NCBI GenBank assembly: GCA_005281725.1
Contig: SSBO01000009.1
Span: 4,476,163 to 4,540,162, forward strand
Reading direction: 5' to 3'
Length of the DNA stretch: 64,000 nt
Origin: Wuchereria bancrofti
Taxonomy: Eukaryota; Nematoda; Chromadorea; Rhabditida; Onchocercidae
Part shown: positions 35,901-48,391 of the stretch, piece by piece
Numbering within the stretch: position 1 is the first letter of the stretch
Layout of the letters: every line of letters begins with the position of its first letter
Program-made: the position numbers and the translations under genes
Notes under the pieces: generated by a model
Told to the model about the DNA's origin: nothing
Database searches by the model: none
What the model saw: the letters and a program-made list of their open reading frames with translations, nothing else

Positions 35901-38900
35901 GCTTGAATTAATTATATTTTCAAATTTTTAAGGAAGTATAGATCTGTACTTATGAATCATAAGAAATAAAAGATTTCCAGGTGCACTGGGCTGTAGATGG
36001 TCTTGGTAAAGCTATCTATTCGAGAATGTTCAAATGGCTTATTGATAGGTGTAACAAAACACTTGATCAAAATAAAGAAAATCGAAAATATTTTATCGGT
36101 GTCTTGGATATCGCTGGTTTTGAGATTTTCGATGTAAATTTTTTACCTTTGTAATTTGAAAATTTGAATTTTCAAGAAAGTTCTGTATGTTAAGTTCTCT
36201 ACTTTTAGGAAAGCATCATTTCGAAAGCAAGTAAAATGCATAATTAATATGTATTCTAAAATATTTTTGTGTTGAAAAACGGAATGAATTTCCGAAAATT
36301 ACAAATAAAAATTACAAATAAAATTACGTTTGCAAAATTTGCAGTTTAATTCGTTCGAGCAGTTATGGATCAATTTCGTAAACGAACGACTACAACAGTT
36401 CTTCAACCATCATATGTTCGTTCTTGAGCAAGAAGAATACAAACGTGAAGGGATCGCTTGGACTTTCATTGATTTCGGTCTCGATTTACAAGCTTGTATC
36501 GAACTGATTGAGAAAGTAATTACATGCTTTATATGTCCTAGGATAATAAATCTAATAGAAACTGGATCGGAAGTTAATAGACTTGAATGATTTATATTCT
36601 ACTAGAAGCATATGAAGTTAGTTGGAGTAGAAAATAGCCCTGTTTATTCAGTTTTGAAAATGGTTAAATTTTTCAGCCTTTGGGTATCATTTCGATGTTG
36701 GACGAAGAGTGTATCGTGCCAAAAGCGACCGATATGACATTGGTGCAAAAGTTGAATGACCAGCACCTTGGTAAACATCCTAACTTCCAGAAACCCCGAC
36801 CACCGAAGGGAAAACAAGCCGAAGCTCATTTTGCTATTGTTCACTACGCCGGCACCGTATGTTTCCTTCTTGTTCCTTCTAAGAATTTAAACTTTTGGAA
36901 AAACAAAGATGGATTATGAAGTTACTCCAATAAGACAAAACTAGAGGAAATAAAGCATGAAGTCTACTCCAACAAGGTAGAACTTGAGGAATACAAAAAA
37001 TGTTGAACTAATTTGAGATCAAACAGGTAATGAATATAAGAACTAGTCCTTCATTTATCTAAAATTTTGTTTTATCCGAAATTTTGAAGTTTAAAAAAAA
37101 TCAAACCCAATAAATAAGGAAAATTTTTAAATATCGAAAATTTGAATTAGTTTCAAATTGTGTTCCACACAATGGAAAGAAATATAGGTGCGATACAATG
37201 CTACAAACTTTTTGGAGAAGAATAAAGACCCACTGAACGATTCGGCTGTTGCTGTGTTGAAGCATTGCAAAGACAATCAGTTACTCCTAGATATCTGGGC
37301 TGATTATCAAACTCAGGAAGAAGCAGCAGAAGCTGCTAAAGCTGGCATTGGTGCGTCAAATAATATTTTAGTCCGGCAACTACTAACATTTAGTTTGTAA
37401 AGCCTGGCGAGATTTAGGGAGAAAGTAATATGAGTGGAATTTTCTGTTTAATTCTGACTCCAATGAGCACGAGACTTTTCATGATTTCATAAAGAAATCC
37501 CTTGTTGCTGAAAAGGTAAAACGTAGACAAAACAATTTAAGCTAATTGCTACATATTATAGAATAAGAATAAGAGAGCTTCTCAATTTTGCTAGTACAAA
37601 TTAGCAATGAAAAAATTGATTGACAAGAAATGGCTCATTGAAAATTTTGGTACCTTTAACATCATGAAGTTATTAATATGGCTTCCATACTAAATAACCA
37701 AATCAGATCAATAAATTAGCGTGAAACTTTTTGTGATCTGTTTAGAAAGCGGACGTAAGAAAGGTAAATCATCATCGTTTATGACTGTCTCCATGATGTA
37801 TCGAGAATCATTGAACAACCTAATGACTATGCTGTATCAGACACATCCGCACTTCATCCGTTGTATTATACCAAACGAGAAAAAAGCTAGCGGTAAATAA
37901 TTTGTTCAAAATATGTACGAGAATGAAAAAATAAACAAAACGACATCTGCGATTACCATTTATTCTTATTGTAAAGGACTTAAAGGTTCATTTATAGGAG
38001 GATTTATTGGAATGCAGAATAAAAATAATTGCGCCATCTATTCTAAAAGATATTAATGATTAGCTGGTTCATTATGAATAATAATTTCTAGGGGTTATCG
38101 ATTCGGCGCTGGTGCTAAATCAATTGACCTGTAACGGCGTATTAGAGGGTATTCGAATTTGTCGTAAAGGTTATCCGAATAGGATGGTCTATGAAGACTT
38201 CAAACATCGTTATGCTATCATTGCTGCTGAAGCAGCAAAAAATTCGGATGACAAGGTCGCATCTACCGGTATCACTGATTTCTTGTGTAATAATGGTAAA
38301 CTGAGCGATGATGAATTTAAAATGGGTTCAACGAAGATTTTCTTCAAAGGCGGTATTCTGGCTCGTCTTGAAGATTTGCGTGACGAGGCATTGCGTGCCG
38401 TAATGACAAACTTTCAGTCACATATTCGAGGTTTCTTGGGTTTAACTGATAAGAAACGTCGTCTGCACCAGAAGTCAGGTGATTTAATTTGCTTTCTTGA
38501 ACATGTAACTTTAAAATAGCTTAATTATTTATTCTTAAAGCTCATTTTCAGCTTACAGTTATTTTTATCTGAATTTTGTTTTTTTCAAATTCTATTCAAG
38601 AATTTTGGTAATTTTCTATTGTCATTTCCTAGATTTCCGCAATCTACTTGATTACTTTGAACAAAAAATCATACATTGGAAATCTTTCTAAATTCTTTTT
38701 TTTTTCTCGAGCAAAATATAACACCATTTTGAGACATTTTGTAGCTCGAAATAAGTCACAAAATGTTAGAGAGAACCAATTTTCTTACACAATCTCAGGT
38801 GTGCTGATGATACAACGTAACATTCGCATATGGTGTCTGGTGCGCACTTGGGATTGGTTCAAATTGTATGGTCGCGTAAAGCCAATGTTGAAGGCAGGCA

Positions 38901-41900
38901 AAGAGTTGGAAGAAATGGATAAATTGAGCGATAAAATTAAAGGTTTGGAAGAAAAACTGCTGAGAGAGGAAGGAAACAGAAGAGAATTAGAAGCACAGGT
39001 GAATCACATCACATTCAATAATATCTTTATAAGCTTGACTCTAATGCAGGAACGTTTTATCATAATGTATTGTAAATATCAACACTCCATTATCATGGCA
39101 ATTATAGTTTGTTATCTCCTTCAGTATTAATGATTATCAGAAGGCTACTATTATCCCTTTCAGTGTTGTTGCTGCTTATCAGGTTGGTCATTATTATCTC
39201 AGTATCGGATTTATTTTAGGACTATTTTAGGGTCAATAAGATAGCTTAAAATATCTCACTAAGAAGAATGATTTGTTTCAATACAATGAAAAACAGAACA
39301 GAGCTTTTTATTTTTAACAACAAAAAACAGTGCAATTTTTAAAGTGATGAGGCTAAAAAAAAGCGTAACGTAAACGTCATAAATTCGAAGAGAGGAATGA
39401 AACATTAAAAGGTGAGATGTGTAATATTTCGAAATAAATACATTAAGAATGATATACTTAAGAAGATTTCATTTTTTGGTTGTTTAGGCTGTGTCTCTTT
39501 TTAAATGTTTCATTTTGTCTGTCATTCAGAAGAAAATAAAATTCCATTGAATTTCTATTTCATTTGAAGCCAGTGATTTTTATACTTTTTCTGGATTCAA
39601 AAGCGTTATTGTATCAGAAAGCTGTATCTTCGAAAGATGGAAACATTGTAAAACGATTTCATAAGTTTTCCATTAGGTCAAAGTATACAAAATGAATTTC
39701 AATTTTAGATGCAGCAATACTTCGTTGGCAATAACCACCTATGACTTTTTTGTTTAGATAGTCCTTTTAAGATAATAATGGAGGAAGAAAATATTCAGAA
39801 AAAGAACAGTATGATTAGAAAGAAGTTAAAATAATAATAATAGTAATAATAATAATAACAATAATAATAATAAGAGAAAGAGAGAATAATAAGAAGTATG
39901 ACTAGAAAGAAGCTCAGAAAAATATATTTTATTCTGTTCTGAATTTAATCCATTTCGTTTTATAATAAAAGGAATACTAAAAGAGATAACATTCTAGGTT
40001 GCTGACCTGACCCACGAGAAAGATCAATTATTCGCAAATTTGGAGAAAGAAAAATCGCATTCAGCTGAGGCTGAAGGACGGATTCAGAAACTAAATGAAA
40101 TAAAGGCAGACATGGAACGGCAACTGGAAGAATTAAACGATCGTGTTGCAGAGATGGAAGACCGAAATGAAACTTTAAATCGTGCTAAAAAGAAGAGTGA
40201 ACAGGAAGTCAGTGATTTAAAAAGGAAGAATCAGGTATTAAACTTAGCCATTTCAAACCAACTAAGATTTTCAAAAATTTAGAATTTTTTACATGCAAAA
40301 TCAATAATTTGATGAAAAATAAAACTTCGAGTGAATAAATTTAGGAACTGGAAATGGCATTACGAAAAGCTGAAAGTGAAAAGCAATCTCGTGAACAGAA
40401 CATTCGTTTATTGCAAGGAGAAATGGCAAGTCAGGATGAAGCTGTTGCTCGCGTCAACAAAGAAAAGAAACAACAGGAAGAGGTGACAATTAACATTTTT
40501 ATTTTTGAATTAGAGAAAGGATTTCAAACTGCCAAAGTATAGTTGTTGTTAATAAAAAAAAGAAAAAATCAAACGAGAAATGGTATGAGTTTTGAATTGT
40601 GAGCAATTTTTAGTGTTTTTTTATTTATTCTAATTTGTATACTTTCTTTTATTTTTTTCTTGTCCTTTTTTGCATTTTTTTTTAAATTTTTTGCTTAACT
40701 TCTGTAACAAAATACTTCAAATTCGTCATTGCATTTTAAAACAAATCATAAAATTTTCTTTGAATTCGTGCTATAATTAACTTGCAGATGAACAGAAAAC
40801 TAATGGAAGACTTGCAAGTTGAAGAAGATAAAGTCAATCACATGGAAAGACTTAAGACAAAAATCGAGCAGCAACTGGATGATGTTAGTATAATTTCTCG
40901 TCCTTACCATGTAGAAATGAACGGACTAATTAATTGCAGTTTAAGTTAAAACCGAATTATCTGTTGACTTATTAACTTCTTGTCTTATTAGTAAAGCATT
41001 ATCAATAAATCGCTTAATTATTTCTTTCTAACTCTAATTATAATCAAATTTATTTTTAGTTTATTTCAGATGGAAGAAAAACTTGAACGTGAAAAGCGTA
41101 TGCGCCTGGACTTAGAAAAAGCTAAAAGAAAAGTGGAAGGTGAATTGAAGGTGACTCAAGAGAATATGGATGAAATCACAAAACAAAAACATGACATTGA
41201 ACAAATTCTAAAGAGGTAAAACAGATGACCAAAAAAATGAGCGTAAAAGTGTGATTGAATGATTGCCATCGAAATACATTAAAGTTGTCTTGATGAAAGT
41301 TTATGATTATGTAATGAAAGAAGACGAAGTTACTTGAACTGCTTTTTTTCCTTTTTCTTTGATTTCTATTTAAATTTATGGCATTTGAAGGAAAGATGCA
41401 GACTTAATAGCCACAGTTGGTAAGCTCGATGGCGAGCAATCAGCGGTCAACAAGCTTCAAAAACAAATCAAAGACCTGGAAGGCCGGTAATAGTTAATCA
41501 TATGATTGCATTTTGGTTAGTATTGGAAATTTTTGAAAATTGTTTTACTTGGAGTACAAATTTAAATCAATTTTCTGAAAATTAGCATTTTGTTTTGTTT
41601 TAGTATTGCTGAACTTGAAGAAGATTTGGAGCAAGAACGGCAATCACGTGGTAAATTAGATCGTGCAAAAGGAGACCTACAACGTGAGCTGGATGAAATA
41701 ACGCAACGTCTAGATGAGCAAGGTGGTGCTACTGCGGCGCAAATAGAACTGAACAAAAAACGTGAAGCTGAAATGGCCAAATTGAAGAGGGATTTGGAAG
41801 TATGGAAGTTTATTCCATTTTGGATTATTTGCATAAAATCTATCTAAATGAGTATCAATATTTGATGTTGTGGCTGAGACTGCTCAATTCATTCATTATT

Positions 41901-44900
41901 CCTCTCGCTTAAAAGTCGTTACCGTTTCAGGAAAACAATATGAATCATGAGCTGCAAATTTCTGCATTGCGCAAAAAGCACAGTGATGCCGTTGCGGAAC
42001 TCAGTGATCAATTAGAGCAGCTGCAGAAGTTGAAAGCCAAATTAGACAAAGATAAAGCACAGATGCTTCGAGATCTGGAAGAAGCAAACGCAAATGCTGA
42101 TGCTGAGAGTAGGCAGAAACAGGAATTCGAGAAACATTCCAAGCTTTTGGAAATGCAATATTCGGAGCTTCAAACAAAAGCTGACGAGCAGGTAGGGAAA
42201 GTTGAAATCCTTTCAGCAGTTCTCAGAAAAAAGAAGTCAAAGTATGCGAATTATATGGGGTCACAAGGGAGACAGAATTAAGAGACATAGTGAAAAGATG
42301 TCATCTCTTTCTGGAGAAAACATTGGTTGGGAAAAATTTATGATATCATAATAATTTATCTTGAATCATTTTTAGTTACTTTCTTCAAAAAGAAAGTGCC
42401 TTTTTTGTTTTTCTATTGCCATTGCCACTTCGTAAGTTACTACATTTGTTTTTTTTGAAATAATTATAAAAAAAATTTTTAGACACGTCTAATTAACGAT
42501 TTTACGGCGTTAAAGAACAGACTATCGAATGAGAATAACGATTTGTCGCGACAATTAGAGGACCTTGAGAATCAGGTATTTCAATGTAACTACTTGACAT
42601 ACCTTAATTTGACCTGAATTTGACTTTGATAATAATTTAACAAAAGTTAGTTTTTGACAATAATTTAATCAAAATAAGGAATATTATTTTTAAAACAGTT
42701 TCTTTTAGCACCAGAAAGAAATAACCAATTTAGATTTTTGATAAAAATTTGACTTTTATAGATTAATGGACTTCATCGATTGAAAGCGCAACTTTTGAGC
42801 CAATTGGAAGAAGCAAAACGTGTGGTTGAGGAAGAATCAAGGTTATTTGCATTTGTATTTTTATATAACTGAAGGAATTCTCAAATTCATTTGTAAGCCT
42901 GGAATTCCATTTCCTTTATATTTTTCGATTTTTTTTCAAAGTTTCATAGCTGGGATTTAAATATACTTCAGAGAACGACAAAATCTGACAGCCCAGGTGA
43001 AAAATCTGGAGCATCAGAATGATAATCTCCGCATTCACGCTGATGAAGAATCTGAGGTTGTACAACACACTTTTAACTTGTATATATTTATTTCAAAACT
43101 TTTTAGTAATCATTTATGGCTTCTTCACAACCTTTATTTATAATTATTTAGGGTAAAGCGGAATGCCTGCGCCAAATGAGTAAACTGAACGCTGAAATTC
43201 AACAATGGAAAGCGCGATTTGAGGGCGAAGGACTGGCCAAAATGGAAGAAATTGAAGAAACCAAGTAAAGTTTTGAAACTGTTGAACTAAATAAATTTTT
43301 ATTCGAAAGTTTTGGTCATTTTCAACAGCTAAACAGAACACCCAGCTGTTTTCTTTCACAAAACTTTTAAAATTTGAAATTAAGGCGTAAGCTTATGGAA
43401 AAAGTACAAGATCTTACGGACGTAAATGAAGCAGCCAATGCGAAGATTATGTCTTTAGAAAAGACTCGGCATAAGCTGATGGGCGATTTAGATGATGCTC
43501 AGGTAATTTTTGCGCTCATTTGGTAAATTCCTCATGCTATATCTTCTGCAAAATTTACTGATAATTATGAGAATTGTGTTAATACATTGTTAAAATATTT
43601 GTGTCTTTAAAAGTTAAAGCGCAAAAAAATTTTTTAAGTAAAAAAGACAATTTAAAAATTATTTCTTTGAAATAATACAAAATTCAGGTTGATGTTGAGC
43701 GGGCAGCAGCCTATGTAGGAGCCTTAGAAAAAAAACAACGAGCATTTGATCGTATAATCGAAGAATGGAAAAAAAAGTGTGATGATTTGACAGCTGAGCT
43801 TGAAGGAGCGCAGCGAGACAACCGTAATCTCTCTACCGAGTTATTCAGAGCCAAGAGTGCTCAAGATGAATTGCTTGAAGTAAATATTTTTATTTTCTAG
43901 CTTCTACTTTATAAATATTAAATACAAAAAAGTTTTGAAATGAATAATGTGCTAAAAAATAGCACTAATTCGTTGTACGTTACATTCCAACACAAATATA
44001 CTTAGAGAAAGTGAAATATGAATTAAGTATTTGAGTTAAAAAAGGTTGAAAATCTTACAGCAAATAGAAAGTTTACGCCGAGAAAACAAATCGTTGTCAT
44101 TAGAAATCAAGGATCTAACTGATCAACTTACCGAAGGTGGACGATCGGTACACGAACTGCAGAAAATGGTGCGTCGTCTCGAAGTCGAAAAGGATGAATT
44201 ACAGAAAGCTCTGGATGATGCTGAATCTGCTCTAGAAGCTGAAGAAGCTAAAGTTTTGCGGGCACAGGTAACTTTTTTACCTCAAGAGAAAATATAGCAG
44301 TTAAAGTGCGGTAGTCAGTTTTGAATTCTGAAAACTTTAGGATGATGTTTTTGGACGAGAAAAGTTGATTAATTGATGTTTTTCATAATTTATTTATAGG
44401 TGGAGGTATCGCAAGTACGTGCTGAAATCGAGAAGAGAATTCAGGAGAAGGAAGAAGAATTCGAGAATACTCGTAAGAATCATCAACGAGCTCTTGAAAG
44501 CATGCAAGCAACTCTTGAAGCAGAAATGAAAGCTAAACAAGAAGCATTGCGCATCAAGAAGAAACTTGAGCAAGATATCAATGTCAGTAATTTATGTCCT
44601 TTGCATGACCGAATTCACTGTGATTACTAGCGTTACGGCAGGATAATAGGCTTCAAATTGATTTCAAGTAGATTTCACTCTAAAATACTTTTTTTTTAGG
44701 AACTTGAAGTAGCTCTTGACCATGCCAACAAAGCGAATGCAGATGCGCAAAAGACAATAAAGCGATATCAGGAGCAGATCCGAGAATTGCAGATGCAAGT
44801 TGAAGATGAACAAAGACAAAAAGACGATCTTGCGTAAATTTACCCTTTATTTTGTACTTAATTTCATAACTGATTACAGTTAAGTTCAGGGTTAAAATCG

Positions 44901-46518
44901 TAAGTTAAAAAGAAATAGGAAATAGTCTTTCTATTATAATTTTATTTTCAGGGAACAGTTATCTAACATACAGAAGAGGGCAGCTATTCTGCAAGCCGAA
45001 AAGGATGAGCTTGCTAATCAAGCTGAAATGGTAGGTTGTGTCATTTATAAGTTTAAGATCATCGAGTTTAAGAAAGGAGTAGACATAACTCTGATGTGAT
45101 TACAGGCTGAACGTGCTCGTCGCGCAGCTGAACAAGATGCTATTGAATTACGTGAAACAGTGAACGATTTGACGAACCAAGTTAATGCAATTAACAATAC
45201 GAGGAGAAAGTTGGAGTCTGAGTTACAAACTGTTCACGTATGTTTACATCTCTTGCCACTTTTTTATAAATATATTTAAAAAATGAAATATCTGTTTAAA
45301 TGTAGTTTAAATAAATAAGATTTTATTCCTTTTTGAGAAGAATGCATGAAGTAAAAAGTTGGTTACTTTTTCTGGAACGATTCTAGTCTTCTTGGAGAAT
45401 TGAGAATTTCAGGTGGAATTAGACGATGTGACGTCACAACTTAAGAATACCGATGAAATGCTAAAGCAAGCTTCCGCAGATGCAGCACGACTTGCGGAAG
45501 AGCTACGCCAAGAACAGGAGCATTCGGTGCACGTGGAAAGAATGCGTCGCGCACTCGAAGTACAAATTAAAGAGATGCAGGTTACATTTTAGTATAAAGT
45601 GGAAAATTTATAGTAACATTGTAAAACTTATGAGTTTGAAACTTGGTGGGATAAAATTATTAGATTTTTATCCTTTTTGGATGTTTATCCTTTTTCTTGA
45701 AATGATTATTTTTTCAATTTCCAGGTACGTTTGGATGAAGCGGAGCAAGCGGCACTGCGTAGTGGACAAAAAATCATCGCTAAATTGGAGATGCGCATTC
45801 GGGAATTGGAGCAGGAATTAGATGGTGAGCAGAGACGAAGCTCAGACTATGAAAAGGAATTGAAAAAGGGAGATAGGCGTATCAAAGAATTGCAGTTCCA
45901 GGTAACTGTAGATTGAAATGTTGAGTTTTTCAATTAGACTGAGCAAAATTTATTTTTTTTTGCGAGTTTTTATTTTTACGTTGCAGTGTGAAGAAGATAG
46001 AAAGAACAATGATCGATTAACGGAACTAGTCGATAAATTGCAAATCAAAATAAAGATCTACAAACGACAGGTTGAAGAAGCGGTAGGTTAAATCTTTCTC
46101 TTTCCAGAATATGTAAGCTGCAAAAAGTTTAAAAAGGTTTTTGTACAGAACTTAAAAGAACAAAACGAAAATTAGAAAAAATTAGATTAGGCTATCTGTC
46201 ATGAATAATCAGAAAAGGAACTTTTGGTGTCAAAAATTTAATGCAACCTTACAGATCGCAAATCTGTCCGTTGATTTGTTCAGTATTCGTAATCTTTGAA
46301 TCCATAATTCGTTCCAGGAAGAAGTAGCTGCAGTTAATCTAGGCAAATACCGACAATTGCAAACACAACTTGATGATGCTAACGAACGGGCAGATATCGC
46401 GGAAAATTCATTGGCAAAGCTTCGTTCAAAGAATCGAGCCTCAACGATTGCTCCACTTGCTCTAAGTGCTAGTGCAAGTTTTATCCGGGTACCATCTCAA
46501 TCAGATCTGGCGCAATGA
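32956..46518 (+). CDS. myo-3: Muscle myosin heavy chain, MYO-3 (MHC A) type
   Basis: Thick-filament motor of body-wall muscle. 39 exons close in frame to 1965 aa (C. elegans MYO-3 is about 1969). Exon starts/ends: 32956-33106, 33229-33440, 33612-33768, 34004-34134, 34452-34503, 34771-34875, 35055-35153, 35253-35356, 35449-35587, 35728-35846, 35981-36133, 36345-36515, 36677-36856, 37188-37350, 37746-37892, 38092-38478, 38799-38998, 39998-40234, 40345-40482, 40788-40883, 41070-41215, 41391-41486, 41604-41799, 41931-42191, 42483-42575, 42762-42841, 42972-43056, 43152-43264, 43385-43502, 43688-43879, 44061-44267, 44400-44582, 44700-44833, 44952-45030, 45106-45237, 45413-45580, 45725-45901, 45987-46082, 46318-46518. 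P-loop GESGAGKT is at residues 184-191; switch [10 protein letters not shown] and switch [11 protein letters not shown] follow. Loop 2 is [14 protein letters not shown]. From about residue 850 it is a continuous coiled-coil rod. [12 protein letters not shown] and [13 protein letters not shown] favour MYO-3 over UNC-54. The ATG follows a CACAG acceptor directly. Confidence 0.97.
34189..34228 (+). repeat. Strong hairpin in myosin intron 4
   Basis: AGATCTCTTCTAGATAG (34189-34205) pairs with CTGTCTAGAAGAGATCT (34212-34228) around a TAATAA loop, 17 bp with one G-U pair. It lies between exons 4 and 5 (intron 34135-34451). Unusually stable for this AT-rich DNA. Confidence 0.88.
39828..39873. repeat. 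(TAA)n microsatellite in myosin intron 17
   Basis: About 15 AAT/TAA units with a few substitutions, in the ~1 kb intron 38999-39997, the longest in the gene. Confidence 0.95.
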
Positions 46519-48391
46519 GATGAAGAATAGTTATATGCTTTGAAGCTCTAAAACTACAAATTTGCTCATATCCCTGGTTCCATTTATGCCTTTTTTAAAT
46601 TAGCATAATTTACTTTTTCAATTTCGAAAACATTTATCCGTTTGCTGGACGATTATCATTTGCATAGGTTGTTAATGGGCATAATAATATTGATTAATCC
46701 AAATTTTGTTTTTACTTCTTTTTTACCACCGTTTTTATCTTATACACTGATGTATTTCATGAATTTTAATTGTTATATAATTTATAGCTTTCTGCAGATC
46801 TAAAGTAATTTACCAGAAAAAATCCTTCTTATGTAGCACCACGTTTAAAAGTGTAGTGTTTGCATGCATTCATGGAGACGCAAGCATTGATCTGGATTAT
46901 GTTCGGATGACTCAGGTGTAGATCCGTCTCCTGCTTTGGTGAGATGCTATTTTGTACAAAACATTTCAATTGACTCATAATTTATCATTTTTAGAACCAT
47001 TTATTAGTAATAAATATATGAATAAATGATTCCAGAATCAATTTTTTAGATTTTAAAGATAGTAGAGAATTATTTTCTTCCCGAAAAGTGCCTTTGTATC
47101 TTTTCTTCTTTTGTCATTAAATTTAACAAAAGCATTTCCATGAAACATTTTGGGTCTAGCTTCTGAATTATCACAACCCGAACTTCAGTATGCAATCGAA
47201 CGTGTCACTCATCTTATTATACGTAAACTTTCACAGATGTCCTCAATGTCCTCATCTTTTCTTTCGCTTACGAACGTACGCATTATGATCTTTACCAGCA
47301 TTACATCTTTATGGCGACATGTATATTTTCTTGTGAAACCAGACGGCAGTGTCATCGTTTTCTTCTAAATATGCGATTTTTATTCACCGTATCCTTTGCA
47401 TTCGATCATTCGACTTCTTTCAATTTTATATAATTTGTTTCTTTCAGTCTTTTTTTGGGAAAATTACATACATACTATCAATAAATAAAAATATGAAAGA
47501 AAAATATTTATTGTTTTCTTGTAGAATAAAATTAATGTAGAAATCTCTACACGTTTAATGCGCAACCTTGCAAGAGACGATCTTATAACCTATGCATATT
47601 GATTGTGTTGTTTTACATATTTTCATAAAATGTATTGAAAAGAATAGAAACTGATTGGTGGTATTCATAGCAAAAAGCAAGAAATTATACGAGATGTGCC
47701 CTGAAAGGAGATGATTTACCTGCTTGAAGTGGTGAGGTAAAGACTGACAGTCTAGAAAAGATGGAAGAATACTTTTTGTACAAAGATTCAAGGAAATTTC
47801 TCCCAATGTTCGTTTGTAGCTTTACTGACTTACAAAATGCTCGTCTCTTAGATATCTGAATTACTAAATTATTGTTTCAGTTTCACTTTTAGTGATAATC
47901 AATGCCTTGTGTTGCATTTTCTTGCCTACATTCATACCTTTTTATGTTTTATTTGCTTGAATTTTTTTCTGCTATTAGCTTTAGCTTACAAAATGCTTGT
48001 CTCTTAAATTTACTCTTTATGATTCATTGTTATTCTTACTTTTGGTTTGATAAGCGAAGGTTTGATAAGTTTTAACTCCTAGCAACTTAGTGTAGTATTC
48101 TATTTCAGTACAAGGTTTAAAGTGGGACTTACTGTTTGCACGAGCTGCTTGCAACTTAGCTTAGTACTTTTTTTTCAAATCCTATCGTTTGCATATTTCC
48201 TAAGATTTTTGACTTCGGAAACAATAGTGATAACGATTTATGCAAATAACGAAACGATGTAGGAAGAATTGCGTATTCACTCTTCGAATTCAAACTCAGT
48301 GAATTACCGCTCTCAGACGCATGCTAAGATCGTTCTTTTCAACCATCAGTTATTTATTTTACAATGTTTGCATAACAATAAATTATAAGAA
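46519..48391. other. 1.9 kb gap after the myosin gene
   Basis: Contains the myosin 3' UTR with AATAAA-like sequence near 47010-47025. A less AT-rich island (47150-47370) is open on both strands: 72 codons plus and a 48-codon ATG-initiated minus frame (47355-47209). Neither matches a family I know. Two diverged copies of a short sequence (CTTACAAAATGCTYGTCTC) lie at about 47828 and 47985. Confidence 0.4.
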
